Below are positions 26,620 to 36,485 of a stretch of 64,000 nt of DNA, piece by piece. The number at the start of each line of letters is the position of its first letter. Within the stretch, counting starts at the first letter, position 1. This DNA comes from Caulifigura coniformis (GTDB lineage: Bacteria; Planctomycetota; Planctomycetia; Planctomycetales; Planctomycetaceae). A model generated the notes under the pieces. The model did not search any database. It worked only from the letters and a program-made list of their open reading frames with translations, and had not been told where the DNA came from. The stretch covers positions 1,377,154 to 1,441,153 of the forward strand of contig NZ_CP036271.1 in NCBI RefSeq assembly GCF_007745175.1. Reading direction: 5' to 3'. A program made the position numbers and the translations under genes.

Positions 26620-28839
26620 ATGGCACAGAAACGCGCTGCCTGGGGCATCGATATCGGCCAGTCGTCGTTCAAGGCGATCAAGCTGCAGTACTCGGAGGCC
26701 ACCGACCAGGTTGTCGCGGCGGCCTTTGACTACATCCAGTATCCCAAGATCCTGAGTCAGCCCGACGCGATCCCCGAAGAGATCGTCGCCGACGCCATGA
26801 AGACGTTCCTCTCGAGGAACGAAGTCGCCGATGACCTGATCGCCATCTCCGTTCCCGGCCACTCCTCGCTCGCACGCTTCATCCAGCTCCCGCCGGTCGA
26901 ATCGAGCCGCCTCGCCGAGATCGTCAAATACGAAGCCCGCCAGCAGATCCCCTTCGCCCTCGAAGAAGTCATCTGGGACTTCCAGCCCCTCGGCAGCGGC
27001 GTCGAAGAAAGCGGATACCTGCTCGACGCCGAGGTCGGCCTGTTCGCCATGAAGCGCGACCAGGTCAACAACGCGATGCGGCCGTTCATCAACAACAAGC
27101 TCGAGATCGAGCTCGTTCAGACCGCCCCGCTCGCTCTCTACAACGTCCTCAGCTTCGACGAACTCGGCATCAAGCGAGGCGAAGCCGTCCATCCGCGGGA
27201 CGAATACACCATCGTTCTCGACATGGGGTGCGACAACACCACCCTGATGATCTCGAACGGTCCCAAGATCTGGATCCGGAACATCCCCGTCGGTGGCAAC
27301 CACTTCACCCGGGCCCTGACCAAGGAAATGAAGCTCAGCTTCGCCAAGGCCGAGCACCTGAAGTGCAACGCCACGAAGTCCCCCGATCCGCGGGCCGTCT
27401 TCCAGGCGCTCCGGCCGGTCTTCAACGACTACGTCTCCGAAATCCAGCGGTCGATCGGATTCTTCTCGAGCGTCAACCGCCAGGCCAAGGTCAACAAGGT
27501 CGTCGGCCTCGGCAACGGCTTCAAGCTGGCCGGCCTCCAGAAATTCCTGCAGCAGAACCTGCAGTACGAAGTCGAAAAACCGGACGGCTTCAAGTCGCTC
27601 GCGGGCGACTCCGTCGTCAACTCGGCCCTCTTCGTCGACAACGTCCTGAGCTTCGCCGTTCCGTATGGATTGGCGCTGCAGGCGCTCGAAGTCACCCGCA
27701 TCCGGACGACGCTCCTCCCGCCGGAGATCGCCACGGCCCGCATGGTCCGTCGCAAGAAGCCCTGGGCCGTGCTCACGGCCGCGGGCGTGCTGGTCGGCGC
27801 CTCGGTCGCCATGGTCGGAAACAGCCTGTCCTACGGCGTCGTGAACAGCCCCTACTTCACCGAGGCGGAAGGAAAAGCCAAAACGTTCGGCGATACGGTC
27901 AGCTCCGCGGTCACGGCCTATGACGGAGAGAAGGGAACGTTCGCCGGAGCGAAGAAGACCATCGAAGAGCTCGTCGTCGGCCGACGCAGCATGGACTGGA
28001 TGGAACTCTTCAACGCGATCAACGACTGCCTCCCCTACGACGACAATCCGGCCGCCAAGCCGATCCCGTTGCGCGACGTCGTCTCGGTCACCCATGTCTC
28101 CTGCAAGAAGGAACCGGACGTCAGCACGTGGTTTACCAAAGCCACCGGTCCGGGAATGGAGACGCCGCGGCAGACCATGCTGCCGGCGGATCTCGCGGCT
28201 CCTCCTTCAGGCACCGGCTTCGTCGTGACGGTGCATGGAATGCACTGGCATCACGATCCGAACGATCCTCTCGGAAAAGACGTGCTCTACCTCCGGCGGA
28301 CGTTCCTGGCCAACCTCCAGAAAGCGATGCTCGAGCGTTCCGGCTTCACGCGTGACGTGGGCCGCATGGGCATCTCGCACGCGACGGTTGTCGCATTCGA
28401 AGAGCAGCGTGAACTCGTTCCCAAGCCGGGCGTCAAGAAGATCACCCGCCAGGGCCGGATCGACCTCAGCACGGCTGCCCCGCAGGGCGCCGCCCCCGGT
28501 GCCGTGAACCCCGGCTTCGGCGGAACAGCAATGCCGGAAGGGGACGCCTATGCCGGACAGCCGGGCGATGCAATGGGCGCCGAAATGCCCTTCGGCGGAG
28601 CTGCAGGCTCGATCGCCGGACAACTCTCCGGCGGCACTCCCGGAGCCATCCCGCTGCAGCCCGGGCAGGAAGTCCCCCCCGAGTACAACGAGGATGAGTA
28701 CGACCTGCTGCACAAAACCGTCTTCCAGATTCAGTTCATCTACCGGCCGATCCCCAAAGGGCCCGAGCGCGACAAGCCTCGCGAAGAAGCCCCCGCGAGC
28801 GATGCAGCCAGCGAAGTCGATTCCGGCGAAGCGGTGTAG
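26620..28839 (+). CDS. pilM: PilM-type pilus assembly ATPase with membrane and C-terminal extension
   Basis: An actin-like protein of the type IV pilus/type II secretion inner-membrane platform, 739 aa, about twice the usual PilM length. The N-terminal 340 residues are classical PilM: WGIDIGQSSFKAIKLQ (phosphate 1), SRLAEIVKYEARQQIPF, TIVLDMGCDNTTLMISN (phosphate 2) and VVGLGNGFKLAGLQKFL (adenosine motif). A hydrophobic segment near 385-410 (VLTAAGVLVGASVAMVGNSL) follows, then a periplasmic-looking domain of about 320 residues including a Gly/Met/Pro-rich part around 620-690. The layout suggests a PilM-PilN-like fusion in which the second half spans the membrane. It is the first gene of an operon with two large single-pass proteins. 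Confidence 0.9.
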   Translation: MAQKRAAWGIDIGQSSFKAIKLQYSEATDQVVAAAFDYIQYPKILSQPDAIPEEIVADAMKTFLSRNEVADDLIAISVPGHSSLARFIQLPPVESSRLAEIVKYEARQQIPFALEEVIWDFQPLGSGVEESGYLLDAEVGLFAMKRDQVNNAMRPFINNKLEIELVQTAPLALYNVLSFDELGIKRGEAVHPRDEYTIVLDMGCDNTTLMISNGPKIWIRNIPVGGNHFTRALTKEMKLSFAKAEHLKCNATKSPDPRAVFQALRPVFNDYVSEIQRSIGFFSSVNRQAKVNKVVGLGNGFKLAGLQKFLQQNLQYEVEKPDGFKSLAGDSVVNSALFVDNVLSFAVPYGLALQALEVTRIRTTLLPPEIATARMVRRKKPWAVLTAAGVLVGASVAMVGNSLSYGVVNSPYFTEAEGKAKTFGDTVSSAVTAYDGEKGTFAGAKKTIEELVVGRRSMDWMELFNAINDCLPYDDNPAAKPIPLRDVVSVTHVSCKKEPDVSTWFTKATGPGMETPRQTMLPADLAAPPSGTGFVVTVHGMHWHHDPNDPLGKDVLYLRRTFLANLQKAMLERSGFTRDVGRMGISHATVVAFEEQRELVPKPGVKKITRQGRIDLSTAAPQGAAPGAVNPGFGGTAMPEGDAYAGQPGDAMGAEMPFGGAAGSIAGQLSGGTPGAIPLQPGQEVPPEYNEDEYDLLHKTVFQIQFIYRPIPKGPERDKPREEAPASDAASEVDSGEAV

Positions 28840-28900
28840 TCCAGTTTGAGAAGCGGCAGTTTTCCAAGCGTCAGTACAGCTTTCGTGACCCAGGTGACTT

Positions 28901-30823
28901 ATGGACAAGCTCCAGCCCATCATTAAGCAGCGATTCTGGATCCTGCTGGGGCTCTGCCTGATTCTGGCGCTGTTCGGCTTCTTCAAAACCCAGTCGGCCA
29001 TCGTCGCGGCGACGACCACCCGCGAGGAGGCCCTCAAGGCCACTCTGGCGGCCATCCCGACGGGGAACGAAGCGAACACCACCTATGTCGAGCACCTGAA
29101 GAAGATCAACGAAGACTACAAGGGCAAGATCGACACCACGGTCGATCAGTTGTTCGCCGACCAGCAGGCGCGGATGACCTGGCCCGACCAGATCGCGAAA
29201 GAGATTCCGAAAGATCCCAAGGGCGTGCCGCTTTATCGGGACAAGGAAAAGGTCCTCAGCCCGGTCGCCACACGCACCTATGCGACGATCTATAAGCAGC
29301 TGATTGAAGAACTCTGGAAGAAGGCGGAACCGGTTGTCGAAATCGCCCCCCCGCCAACCGCCAACGTCGGCGGACTCCCCGCGCAGGGGCGGAACAACGA
29401 ACTCCTCCGCGGCATCAACAGCGGCCAGTTCCGGCCGCGAGGAACCGCCAAGACCCGCAAATTCCTGACCGGCCAGACCATTCTCTACGATCAGCCCGGC
29501 TATCCGAAGCGAACCTGGCCGCAGAAGGTCTATATCGATCGCCAGGCCGTGCCCCAGAAGGTGCTGCCCCAGTTCCCGTCCCCCGAACAGGTGTGGGACT
29601 GCCAGGAAGACATCTGGTTCACCGAGTTGATCTTCGAAGCAGTTCGCAAGGCGAATAAGGATGCGGAAGACGTCCTCGCCTCCCCCGTGCGCCTGATCAG
29701 CCGCATCGAACTCCGCGGCGGCGCGGGTGCTGAGGCCGCCGCCGGCGGCGGCATGGAGGGAATGGAAGGCGACATGGGCATGGAAATGGGCATGGACGCC
29801 GGAATGGGAGGTGACCCGGGCATGGGGGCCGACATGGGCATGGGCGCGATGATGGCCGGCGCCGCTGGAGTCCTCACCCCGCCGCTCACCGAGTTCGACG
29901 CCAATGAAGTTTTCGGCCCCGATGTGGCCGCCATGGCCGGCGGCTCCATGGATGGAGGAATGGGTGATGAAATGGGCGGCGACGCTTCCGCCATGGGAAT
30001 GGATATGGGGATGGGAATGGGCATGATGGGCCCTCCCCCGACCCTTCGCTGGGTCGCCCTGGCAGACGGAGCAAAGTTCCGCGAGCGCGGCTTCTACCTC
30101 AGCGTCATCATCAACCAGCAGCGGATTCCCGACTTCCTCGTCTACCTGTGCGAAAGCGCCTGGCCGACGAAAGTTCTGCGGTTCCAGATGGGCCCGAACC
30201 CGTACCGCAAGGATATCCCTGCAGCGGGTGGCATGGGTGGCATGGGTGGCATGGGATATGACCCCTACGGCGGCGGCGCGATGGGCGAAAGCATGCCGAT
30301 GGGAGGAGGCAACTTCGGAATGGCCAGCAACTACGGCGTGGGGGGGGAAGCTGGGATGGGGATGGGCATGGGAATGGGAGGCCTCGGCAGCGCGGCCAAC
30401 CGTTACCCGGGAGGCCCTCCGCAGTTCGCCTTCACCAACCGCGACCCCTTCAGCGGCTCCCTGAACGCCCCCGATCTCGTTCAGCTCGATATCGCCGGGA
30501 TCATCACCTTCTACGTTTCCTCGGAAGCGGCCGCCGAAACGACGGCCGATGCCGCGGTCGATACTCCCTCCGCACCCGGCGGCGAAGAAGAACTCCTGAA
30601 GGAAGCAGCCAACGAAGCCGCCGCCAAGCAGGATCCCGCAGCGACACCGGCAGACGGAACCGCTCCGGCGCCGGCAGCAACTCCTGCAGCCGCGGGGACT
30701 GAGGCGACGCCCGGTGCAACACCTCCCGCAACCGAGGCGCCCCCTGCGACGCCCGATGCGGCGGCCCCGCCGTCAGCGGAACCTCCGGCAGCAACGCCGC
30801 CCCCGGCGGCGCCCGAGAACTGA
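28901..30823 (+). CDS. Single-pass membrane protein with Met/Gly-rich tracts, PilM operon
   Basis: Unrecognised 640-aa protein, 61 bp after pilM. A short cytoplasmic N-terminus and one membrane segment (FWILLGLCLILALFGFF, about 11-27) are followed by a probable periplasmic part. Two long low-complexity tracts rich in Met, Gly and Asp lie at about 280-385 and 440-510, separated by a folded block (RWVALADGAKFRERGFYLSV). The C-terminal 80 residues are Ala/Pro/Thr-rich. Position and topology match PilN or PilO, which normally follow pilM, but no sequence match to them is visible. It may be an adapter that couples PilM to an envelope assembly. That role is inference from context. Confidence 0.8.
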   Translation: MDKLQPIIKQRFWILLGLCLILALFGFFKTQSAIVAATTTREEALKATLAAIPTGNEANTTYVEHLKKINEDYKGKIDTTVDQLFADQQARMTWPDQIAKEIPKDPKGVPLYRDKEKVLSPVATRTYATIYKQLIEELWKKAEPVVEIAPPPTANVGGLPAQGRNNELLRGINSGQFRPRGTAKTRKFLTGQTILYDQPGYPKRTWPQKVYIDRQAVPQKVLPQFPSPEQVWDCQEDIWFTELIFEAVRKANKDAEDVLASPVRLISRIELRGGAGAEAAAGGGMEGMEGDMGMEMGMDAGMGGDPGMGADMGMGAMMAGAAGVLTPPLTEFDANEVFGPDVAAMAGGSMDGGMGDEMGGDASAMGMDMGMGMGMMGPPPTLRWVALADGAKFRERGFYLSVIINQQRIPDFLVYLCESAWPTKVLRFQMGPNPYRKDIPAAGGMGGMGGMGYDPYGGGAMGESMPMGGGNFGMASNYGVGGEAGMGMGMGMGGLGSAANRYPGGPPQFAFTNRDPFSGSLNAPDLVQLDIAGIITFYVSSEAAAETTADAAVDTPSAPGGEEELLKEAANEAAAKQDPAATPADGTAPAPAATPAAAGTEATPGATPPATEAPPATPDAAAPPSAEPPAATPPPAAPEN

Positions 30824-30928
30824 TTTCAGCAGCCGCCAACCCGGTCAACGGTTGGTGCGAAGCGGGATACCACGAAGCCGAACCACGACGACAAGTCACC
30901 TGCGTAGCGGACGACCAAGGAGAGTGCG

Positions 30929-33265
30929 ATGGGCAAAATCAAGAAGCTCTTGATCAATCATGGCGAAAAGATCGGCATGGCGGTCGTGGCGCTCATCGTC
31001 CTGGCGGGTCTCGCCGGCACCGATTGGGTCCCCTACGACGGCACCCCCGGCGCGATCACCCAGAAGGTGAGCGAAGCCGAAGCCAAATGGGTCCCCGCGC
31101 AATGGCCGGAAGAAGAAGCGACCCAGTTCACCATCAAACCCGAAGATGAACCGAAGGCCATTGTCGCCGCGCATATCGGCAACGCGATGCCGCTTTCTGA
31201 GTTCATGCTCACCCAGAAGTTCGCCCGCAGTCCCTACGAGCAGACGGCGCCTCTCAAGAATCCCGAATGGATGAAGCTCGAGGCGCCGATCGCCAATGGC
31301 GGCCGCGTTCTGCTCGCCGTCGTGGACGAGGAATACCAGAAGGAAATGGAACTCTTCCAGCAGGGGCTCGGCCCCGATGGCAAGCCCCTTCCGACCGGAA
31401 CGCTTCCCGGCGGCAGGAACCCGATGGATGACAACATCCCGGATGAATTCCGGCAGCGCCCCACGCAGGCGCTCGGCGGCATCGGGGCCGAAGGTGTGAC
31501 GCCCGGAATGGCCCCGGGAATGGTGCCAGGCGCTGAAGGCCTGACGCCCGGAGGCCCCGCGGGACGAGGCCGCAGAGGACGCGGAGCAGCCGCGACCCCC
31601 GAAGCCATGCCTGGCGACCCGTATGCCGCCGGCATGATGGAAGGAATGGGAATGCCCGGCGCGGCTGGCGGCGGACTGCCGGCTGGTCAGACCGGACGCG
31701 GATTCCACTACATCTCGGTCCGCGCCGTGTTTCCGCTCCGTGAGCAGATCTACAAGGTTGCCGAGGCCACGAACGTCCAGCCGCAGCAGGGTGGCATCAA
31801 CCTCGAAATCCTCGACTACCAGATCGAACGCCAGACGAAACAGGAAAGCGGCGATCCGTGGGGCGGCCCCTGGGAGCCGGTGGATATCAACACCTCGGCC
31901 GACGTGCTGACGAAGATGTCCGTCGGACTTGAGCCCGACGTCGTCTACACCTCGCTCACCGACCCGGCGATGACCATGCCTCTTCCGGCACGCGTCTCCG
32001 GACAGTGGATGAAAGACGTCACGCATCCCCGCATCGAGAAATTCACGCTCACCCCAGAGCAGATCCAGCAGGAAGTCCGCTTCCAGCAGGAGGCCCTTCG
32101 CAGGCTCGAAGAGCTCAAGAAAGAGCTGCCCCCACCGCCGGCCCAGAAGGCCGGTTGGTCGAACCTCGTCATCAGCGGAAGCCAGCTGACCGGCGCCGTC
32201 ATGGGCGGAGGCGCCTACGGCGGTGGACTCGGTGGAATGGGCGGTTACGCGATGCCCGAAATGTCGATGGGCGGAGGAATGGGGGCGGAAATGGGCGGCA
32301 TGTCGCCCTATGGCGCCGGCGGCGGAACCATCGGAGCTCCCGGAACCGGCAAGCCCGCTCCGAAGGTCAAGTCGATCGAAGAACTGCTGAACATGAAAGA
32401 CAAGGACCTCGCCAAGGAACTTGCCGACTATGTCGACAAGGTGGTCACCGCAGCCGGCGAACTCCTCCTGTTCCGCTATATCGATTTCAGCGTCGAGCCC
32501 GGCAAGACGTACCGCTACCGGGCACGGCTGGTCTTCAGGAATCCGAACTTCGGCCGCAGCGCCGAGGCCGCCGGTGGCGACACCACCGTGGTCACGGGCG
32601 AAACGCGCACCTCCGACTGGTGCGAACCCACCACGCCGGAAATGGTGCAGAAGGACCAGCAGACGTTCGTCACGGATGTCCGCTCGGCGCCCGGTACGGC
32701 CTACCCCACTCCCCAGCTCAACGTGTTCCAGTGGGATGCGAAGCTCGGTTCGCTGCAGCAGGCAGTCCTGAACGTCAAGCTCGGCCAGACGATCAGCGGC
32801 AAGGCGCGCATCGACGTGCTCGACCCGGCGAAGGCCAGCTTTGAAACAAAGGAATACGCGTTCCAGTCGACCGACTATGTCGTCGATGCCCAGCCCGATG
32901 TTCAGCTGGAAGCCTCTGCCCATCCGGACGTGAAGGCGGTCGGCGGAAGTCGCGGCGATCTGATGCTGCCCGAGCAGGTGCTCGTAGCGCTGTCAGAAGG
33001 CGGCGTCTCGATCCTGGATCCCTCCGTCTCCCGTGCCGCAGAGCAGGCCTCGAAACGCAATCTGGAACTCCAGAACGAGTACTGGAAGAACCTGAAGGAA
33101 TCGCAGAATGCGGCCACCGACCCGCTCGCCGCCGGTAGCGCCGAAGCAGGCGTGGCTGGTGAAATGATGTACGAGGGGGGATACGGAATGAGTGGACGCG
33201 GCCTCAGCCCGCTCTCCAGCCGGAACAAGAAGAACCGTCGCCCGGCCATCCCGATGGGGCCCTGA
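30929..33265 (+). CDS. Second single-pass Met/Gly-rich membrane protein, PilM operon
   Basis: Unrecognised 778-aa protein, last gene of the pilM operon. The N-terminus is basic (GKIKKLLINHGEKIG) and then has one membrane segment (MAVVALIVLAGLAGTDW). The large C-terminal part has Gly/Met/Pro-rich tracts at about 185-255 and 425-475, and folded beta-rich blocks such as RYIDFSVEPGKTYRYRARL. A short coiled stretch (QQEVRFQQEALRRLEELKK) is near 375-400. The overall plan repeats that of the preceding gene. A GGAGAG ribosome-binding site precedes the ATG, and a strong terminator follows 25 bp after the stop. Probably acts with PilM at the inner membrane; function not established. Confidence 0.8.
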   Translation: MGKIKKLLINHGEKIGMAVVALIVLAGLAGTDWVPYDGTPGAITQKVSEAEAKWVPAQWPEEEATQFTIKPEDEPKAIVAAHIGNAMPLSEFMLTQKFARSPYEQTAPLKNPEWMKLEAPIANGGRVLLAVVDEEYQKEMELFQQGLGPDGKPLPTGTLPGGRNPMDDNIPDEFRQRPTQALGGIGAEGVTPGMAPGMVPGAEGLTPGGPAGRGRRGRGAAATPEAMPGDPYAAGMMEGMGMPGAAGGGLPAGQTGRGFHYISVRAVFPLREQIYKVAEATNVQPQQGGINLEILDYQIERQTKQESGDPWGGPWEPVDINTSADVLTKMSVGLEPDVVYTSLTDPAMTMPLPARVSGQWMKDVTHPRIEKFTLTPEQIQQEVRFQQEALRRLEELKKELPPPPAQKAGWSNLVISGSQLTGAVMGGGAYGGGLGGMGGYAMPEMSMGGGMGAEMGGMSPYGAGGGTIGAPGTGKPAPKVKSIEELLNMKDKDLAKELADYVDKVVTAAGELLLFRYIDFSVEPGKTYRYRARLVFRNPNFGRSAEAAGGDTTVVTGETRTSDWCEPTTPEMVQKDQQTFVTDVRSAPGTAYPTPQLNVFQWDAKLGSLQQAVLNVKLGQTISGKARIDVLDPAKASFETKEYAFQSTDYVVDAQPDVQLEASAHPDVKAVGGSRGDLMLPEQVLVALSEGGVSILDPSVSRAAEQASKRNLELQNEYWKNLKESQNAATDPLAAGSAEAGVAGEMMYEGGYGMSGRGLSPLSSRNKKNRRPAIPMGP

Positions 33266-33290
33266 TTTCCGCCCCCCACCAGACGAGATC

Positions 33291-33325
33291 AGGCCGCTCC
33301 GGCTTTCCCCGGAGCGGCCTTTTTT
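33291..33325 (+). terminator. Rho-independent terminator closing the pilM operon
   Basis: A 12-bp perfect stem, AGGCCGCTCCGG with CCGGAGCGGCCT, a 6-nt loop and six T. It lies 25 bp after the stop at 33265, between convergent genes. Confidence 0.93.
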
Positions 33326-33336
33326 ATGGCCCCTAC

Positions 33337-34104
33337 TCACCGCTTTTTGGGAGTGCTCGGCCGGGCCGGCAACTCGTGGCTCGCGCGGAGAATTTGCGAT
33401 TGCGATTGCAGCTTCTTCTCGAAGGCCAGGGTGGATTCGGTCGCGGGCATCAGGGGACGCAGGACGTCGCGATGCCGGGCCACCGCGGCCACGCTCTCGG
33501 CGGAGATGCTCTCCAGGATCCGCAGGAATTCGCGGTAGGCGACGGCTTCCTTCAGCATCGCCGAGAGGAGATCGGCCCGCGCATTGCGAACTGATGGCGA
33601 CAGCCGCGGATTGCGGTCGAGGCCGTCAAACTCGCTGCAGAGCGATGCAATCGTACGATCGGCCTGTTCGCCGAACGCTGCAAGATCGACATTCGGATCG
33701 ACCGATTCTCGAACGACGGCCGCGGACAGTCGGACGAGCAGCGACGCGAATTCTTCCGGGGCGACGCCACAATCGCTGAGCGCGCTGCGCACGCCCGTGT
33801 CGCGTTTCCAGAACCGGGCCTGTGTCTGCGGGCTGGAGGACGAGCGGAACTCCGCCTGCCAGCGGTCCACCAGGCTCTGGGCCCCCGTGGCGAAAGACAG
33901 GTCGAGTTCCGAGGCCGGTTGAAACGCCGGCGGTTTCTGGCCGGGAAGCCGACTGACGATCTCGAGAAACACGCGCACGTCGTGTTCGGTCAGATGCCCG
34001 TCGGTGGTCAGCGTCACGCTCTTGGGCACGGCCGGCTCAGGCGGCCTCCCGCAACCGGCGAGAATGCCGAGCATGGCGGTGAGAAATCCGCGTCGTTGGA
34101 GCAT
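33337..34104 (-). CDS. Putative lipoprotein, unrecognised
   Basis: A 255-aa protein with a lipoprotein signal: RRGFLTAMLGILAGCGRPPE, in which LAGC is a lipobox. The mature part is mostly alpha-helical with no recognised domain; the segment VRVFLEIVSRLPGQKPPAF follows the signal. The open frame continues upstream to 34338 but only the ATG at 34104 gives a signal. It lies 148 bp downstream of csrA on the same strand and converges with the pilM operon. Whether it is part of a csrA transcript is unclear. Confidence 0.75.
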   Translation of the reverse strand: MLQRRGFLTAMLGILAGCGRPPEPAVPKSVTLTTDGHLTEHDVRVFLEIVSRLPGQKPPAFQPASELDLSFATGAQSLVDRWQAEFRSSSSPQTQARFWKRDTGVRSALSDCGVAPEEFASLLVRLSAAVVRESVDPNVDLAAFGEQADRTIASLCSEFDGLDRNPRLSPSVRNARADLLSAMLKEAVAYREFLRILESISAESVAAVARHRDVLRPLMPATESTLAFEKKLQSQSQILRASHELPARPSTPKKR

Positions 34105-34252
34105 GGCGCCGTCCCTGGCCTCAGAATTCGTGGGCCGGACAGTAGGCCTCTCGTTTCGAGAGGTCAACGCGGGATCTCCCCGCCGCTCCCCGACTCGCCA
34201 ACCCGGCCTCTGCAGCGGCCGGGTGTCGACGCGGGGGGAGCGTCGACCAGCC

Positions 34253-34453
34253 TCAGCGAACGGCGACTTCGACGGTCTGCCGCAGCGATCCTTCCCGCTT
34301 GATCGCTTCGTACACTTCCTGGCGGTGGACCGGCACATGCGTCGGGGCCTGGATCCCGAGACGCACCTTATCCCCGCGGATGTCGACGATCGTGATCACG
34401 ATATCGTCGCCAATCATGATGCTTTCATCGCGGTGACGTGACAGAACGAGCAT
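34253..34453 (-). CDS. csrA: Carbon storage regulator CsrA (first copy)
   Basis: A 66-aa RNA-binding regulator that dimerises and binds GGA motifs in mRNA leaders. The full family pattern is present: [18 protein letters not shown], then [18 protein letters not shown]. The two key RNA-contact positions, Leu4 and the Arg of VHRQE (Arg44 in the E. coli numbering), are conserved. In many bacteria CsrA controls flagella, carbon flow and translation. Here it lies upstream of a lipoprotein gene on the minus strand. A second, more divergent copy lies at 54821. Confidence 0.95.
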   Translation of the reverse strand: MLVLSRHRDESIMIGDDIVITIVDIRGDKVRLGIQAPTHVPVHRQEVYEAIKREGSLRQTVEVAVR

Positions 34454-34716
34454 GGCTGAATCTCCTGTTGCCGGGCCGGCGGGAACACCGCGGCTTCGGT
34501 CCCTCGAATTGCTGGGTGAATGACGACACTACGGCCCGCAGTCGCCGGCCCCGTCGGGCTCTGGCCCGCTCGCTGACCGCCGGTTCCCGGCGTCTCGCGT
34601 TCGAGGCGACTGCTGGACACTAAGAGAATCGGCCAGTTGAGAGTCTGGCCACTTTGCGTCAACAGCGAAGACTGCAAAAACAGGCAAGGCAGCGTGAAGT
34701 CTGCCGGTTGTCCGGC

Positions 34717-36408
34717 CTATGCCGCTCGCGAAGGGTCGCCGGCCCCCATCAACGAGAGAAGTCGATCCTTGAACGCCATGTCCGGCGCCAGGCAGGGATG
34801 CTTGTACTGCTCGAGGCTCCCCGATGGCCTCGACTGCCTCTCCCGCACGAGCGCAGCCCACGTTCCAGGCCGCACGTCGACGACGCGAATCGCCAGCAGG
34901 CGGCCGGTTCGGCGCTTCTCGTCGTACTCGCAGTTGACCTCTGCGAGATTCCGGTCGACAGATTCTCCCAGTCGCGTGGTCAGGTCCTCAGGGACCTCAC
35001 CCGCTTCGACGAGCAGCTGGTAGCCCGGCGGGTCCCCCCAGACGGGAGTCAGCGTGAAGGCCGTCAGCCGCAGGCCCAGCGTCGTACACGCCCCCGTGAC
35101 GGCCGAAACCGTCTGACTCTCGGTGATCTTCTCCCCGGTCAGGTTCGAAATGTGAGCCCCCTTGTGGAGGAACTCGATCAACGGCGTCGTTCCTTCAACG
35201 CCGTTCACCCGCACAACGTCGCGGATGTCGTACCGGTAGAGGCCGCACGAGGTCGTCAGCAGGATGAAGTAGTTCCGGCCGACCTCGAGTTCATGGGCCA
35301 GCAGCACTGTGGGCTGGGTGGAATCGATTTCCTCTTCGGGAATGAACTCGAAGAAGTGACTCGTCACGTCGAGCGGCGCGGAGCGGGTTTCGTCCCCCAG
35401 CGTGAGCGACATGCGGGCTTCGCTGGCGGAGAGGCCGTGATCGCGGATCGTGACGCCGGGAAACTGCTCGCGAAGACGCGGGAGATAGGCGGCCGCGCTG
35501 CCTGCGGTCCAGACGGCGAGAACCTGCATATCAGGCCAGGCGGCGTGCAGGGTCAGTCGCCCGTTCTTCGACGCGGCGGCCTCGAGTGCCCTGGCCCGTG
35601 CGGGATCTTTTCGCAGCCTCAGGGTGCGGAGGATCTCCGGGGGAATCGGGGATGGAGAGGTCAGCGTGCCGTCCGCAATGTCGCGGATCAGCGATGCCTG
35701 GTGTTTCGCGGTCAACTCACCAAGCTGGATCAGCGTGCTCGGATTGGCCGTCATGGCCATGCCGACGATGGGGTCGGCCAGGGCAAAGCGGAGGGTGGCG
35801 TAGTACTTCGCGTCCGGGTCCGCGATCCGCACGACGCCCCGCGGGACCGAGTACATCGACTGCACAATCGGGTTCTGAATGTGCTGGACGAACCCGGTGA
35901 TGTTGCCGCAGGGGGTGCCGGCCTCGGTGCGGCTTTTGTCGAAGTTGCTGGCAAGCTGCAGGATGTGCAGCCAGTGCATCCGCGGATAGTTCTGGTAGAT
36001 GTCGATCCCCCAGGCCTGCCAGCCCCTGCGGTAATCCGCGAGGTACTGGCGGGTGATGGGGATGTATTTGGGCTCGGCCGTCGTCCCGCTGCTCATCGCG
36101 AACATGAGCGGCTTCTGCCCCGGGCCGAGCAGGGCGCTGAACTCGCCCCGCTTCATGCGCTCGACGTAAGGCCGGGCCCGCTCGTAGTCGGAAATGCCGA
36201 TCCGCCGCCGGAACTCGGCGACGGTCGAAACGCCATCCAGCCCATGATCGCGTGAGAAGGCGCTCCCTGCATGCAGCCGGAGCAGCCTGGCGAGCGTCTG
36301 TTCCTGGCAGGCGCGGCAATCCTGAAGCGCTGCGAGAAAAGCGGCACGATTGCGCCGCGCTTTCGCACGAACGGGCGTCCCGAGCGCGTAGCGCAATCGC
36401 TGCAGCAT
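34717..36408 (-). CDS. GH3-family acyl-adenylate/amide-forming protein
   Basis: A 563-aa protein of the GH3 family, part of the ANL adenylating superfamily known from plant auxin-amino acid ligases; bacterial members are of unknown substrate. The ATP-binding block is MFAMSSGTTAEPKYIPITRQ. Further family segments are VWTAGSAAAYLPRLREQFPG, HEL plus NYFILLTTSCGLYRYDIRDV, and a C-terminal GSLEQYKHPCL. The start at 36408 (MLQRLRYALG) was chosen; upstream in-frame sequence overlaps the small basic protein gene and is not protein-like. It is 77 bp downstream of the small basic protein on the same strand. Probably conjugates a carboxylic acid to an amine, by family analogy. Confidence 0.88.
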   Translation of the reverse strand: MLQRLRYALGTPVRAKARRNRAAFLAALQDCRACQEQTLARLLRLHAGSAFSRDHGLDGVSTVAEFRRRIGISDYERARPYVERMKRGEFSALLGPGQKPLMFAMSSGTTAEPKYIPITRQYLADYRRGWQAWGIDIYQNYPRMHWLHILQLASNFDKSRTEAGTPCGNITGFVQHIQNPIVQSMYSVPRGVVRIADPDAKYYATLRFALADPIVGMAMTANPSTLIQLGELTAKHQASLIRDIADGTLTSPSPIPPEILRTLRLRKDPARARALEAAASKNGRLTLHAAWPDMQVLAVWTAGSAAAYLPRLREQFPGVTIRDHGLSASEARMSLTLGDETRSAPLDVTSHFFEFIPEEEIDSTQPTVLLAHELEVGRNYFILLTTSCGLYRYDIRDVVRVNGVEGTTPLIEFLHKGAHISNLTGEKITESQTVSAVTGACTTLGLRLTAFTLTPVWGDPPGYQLLVEAGEVPEDLTTRLGESVDRNLAEVNCEYDEKRRTGRLLAIRVVDVRPGTWAALVRERQSRPSGSLEQYKHPCLAPDMAFKDRLLSLMGAGDPSRAA

Positions 36409-36485
36409 GCTCGCCCTCCCTGCCCGAGGTCGCGCACAGATCGCGACCGGCGTCCTCCTGACGGCAGCGTGACCGCTCAGGCCAC

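Noticed and set aside
30896..32923. A 675-codon minus-strand frame opposite the last pilM-operon gene
   Set aside because: Antisense to a low-complexity Gly/Met gene; no start site or motif support.
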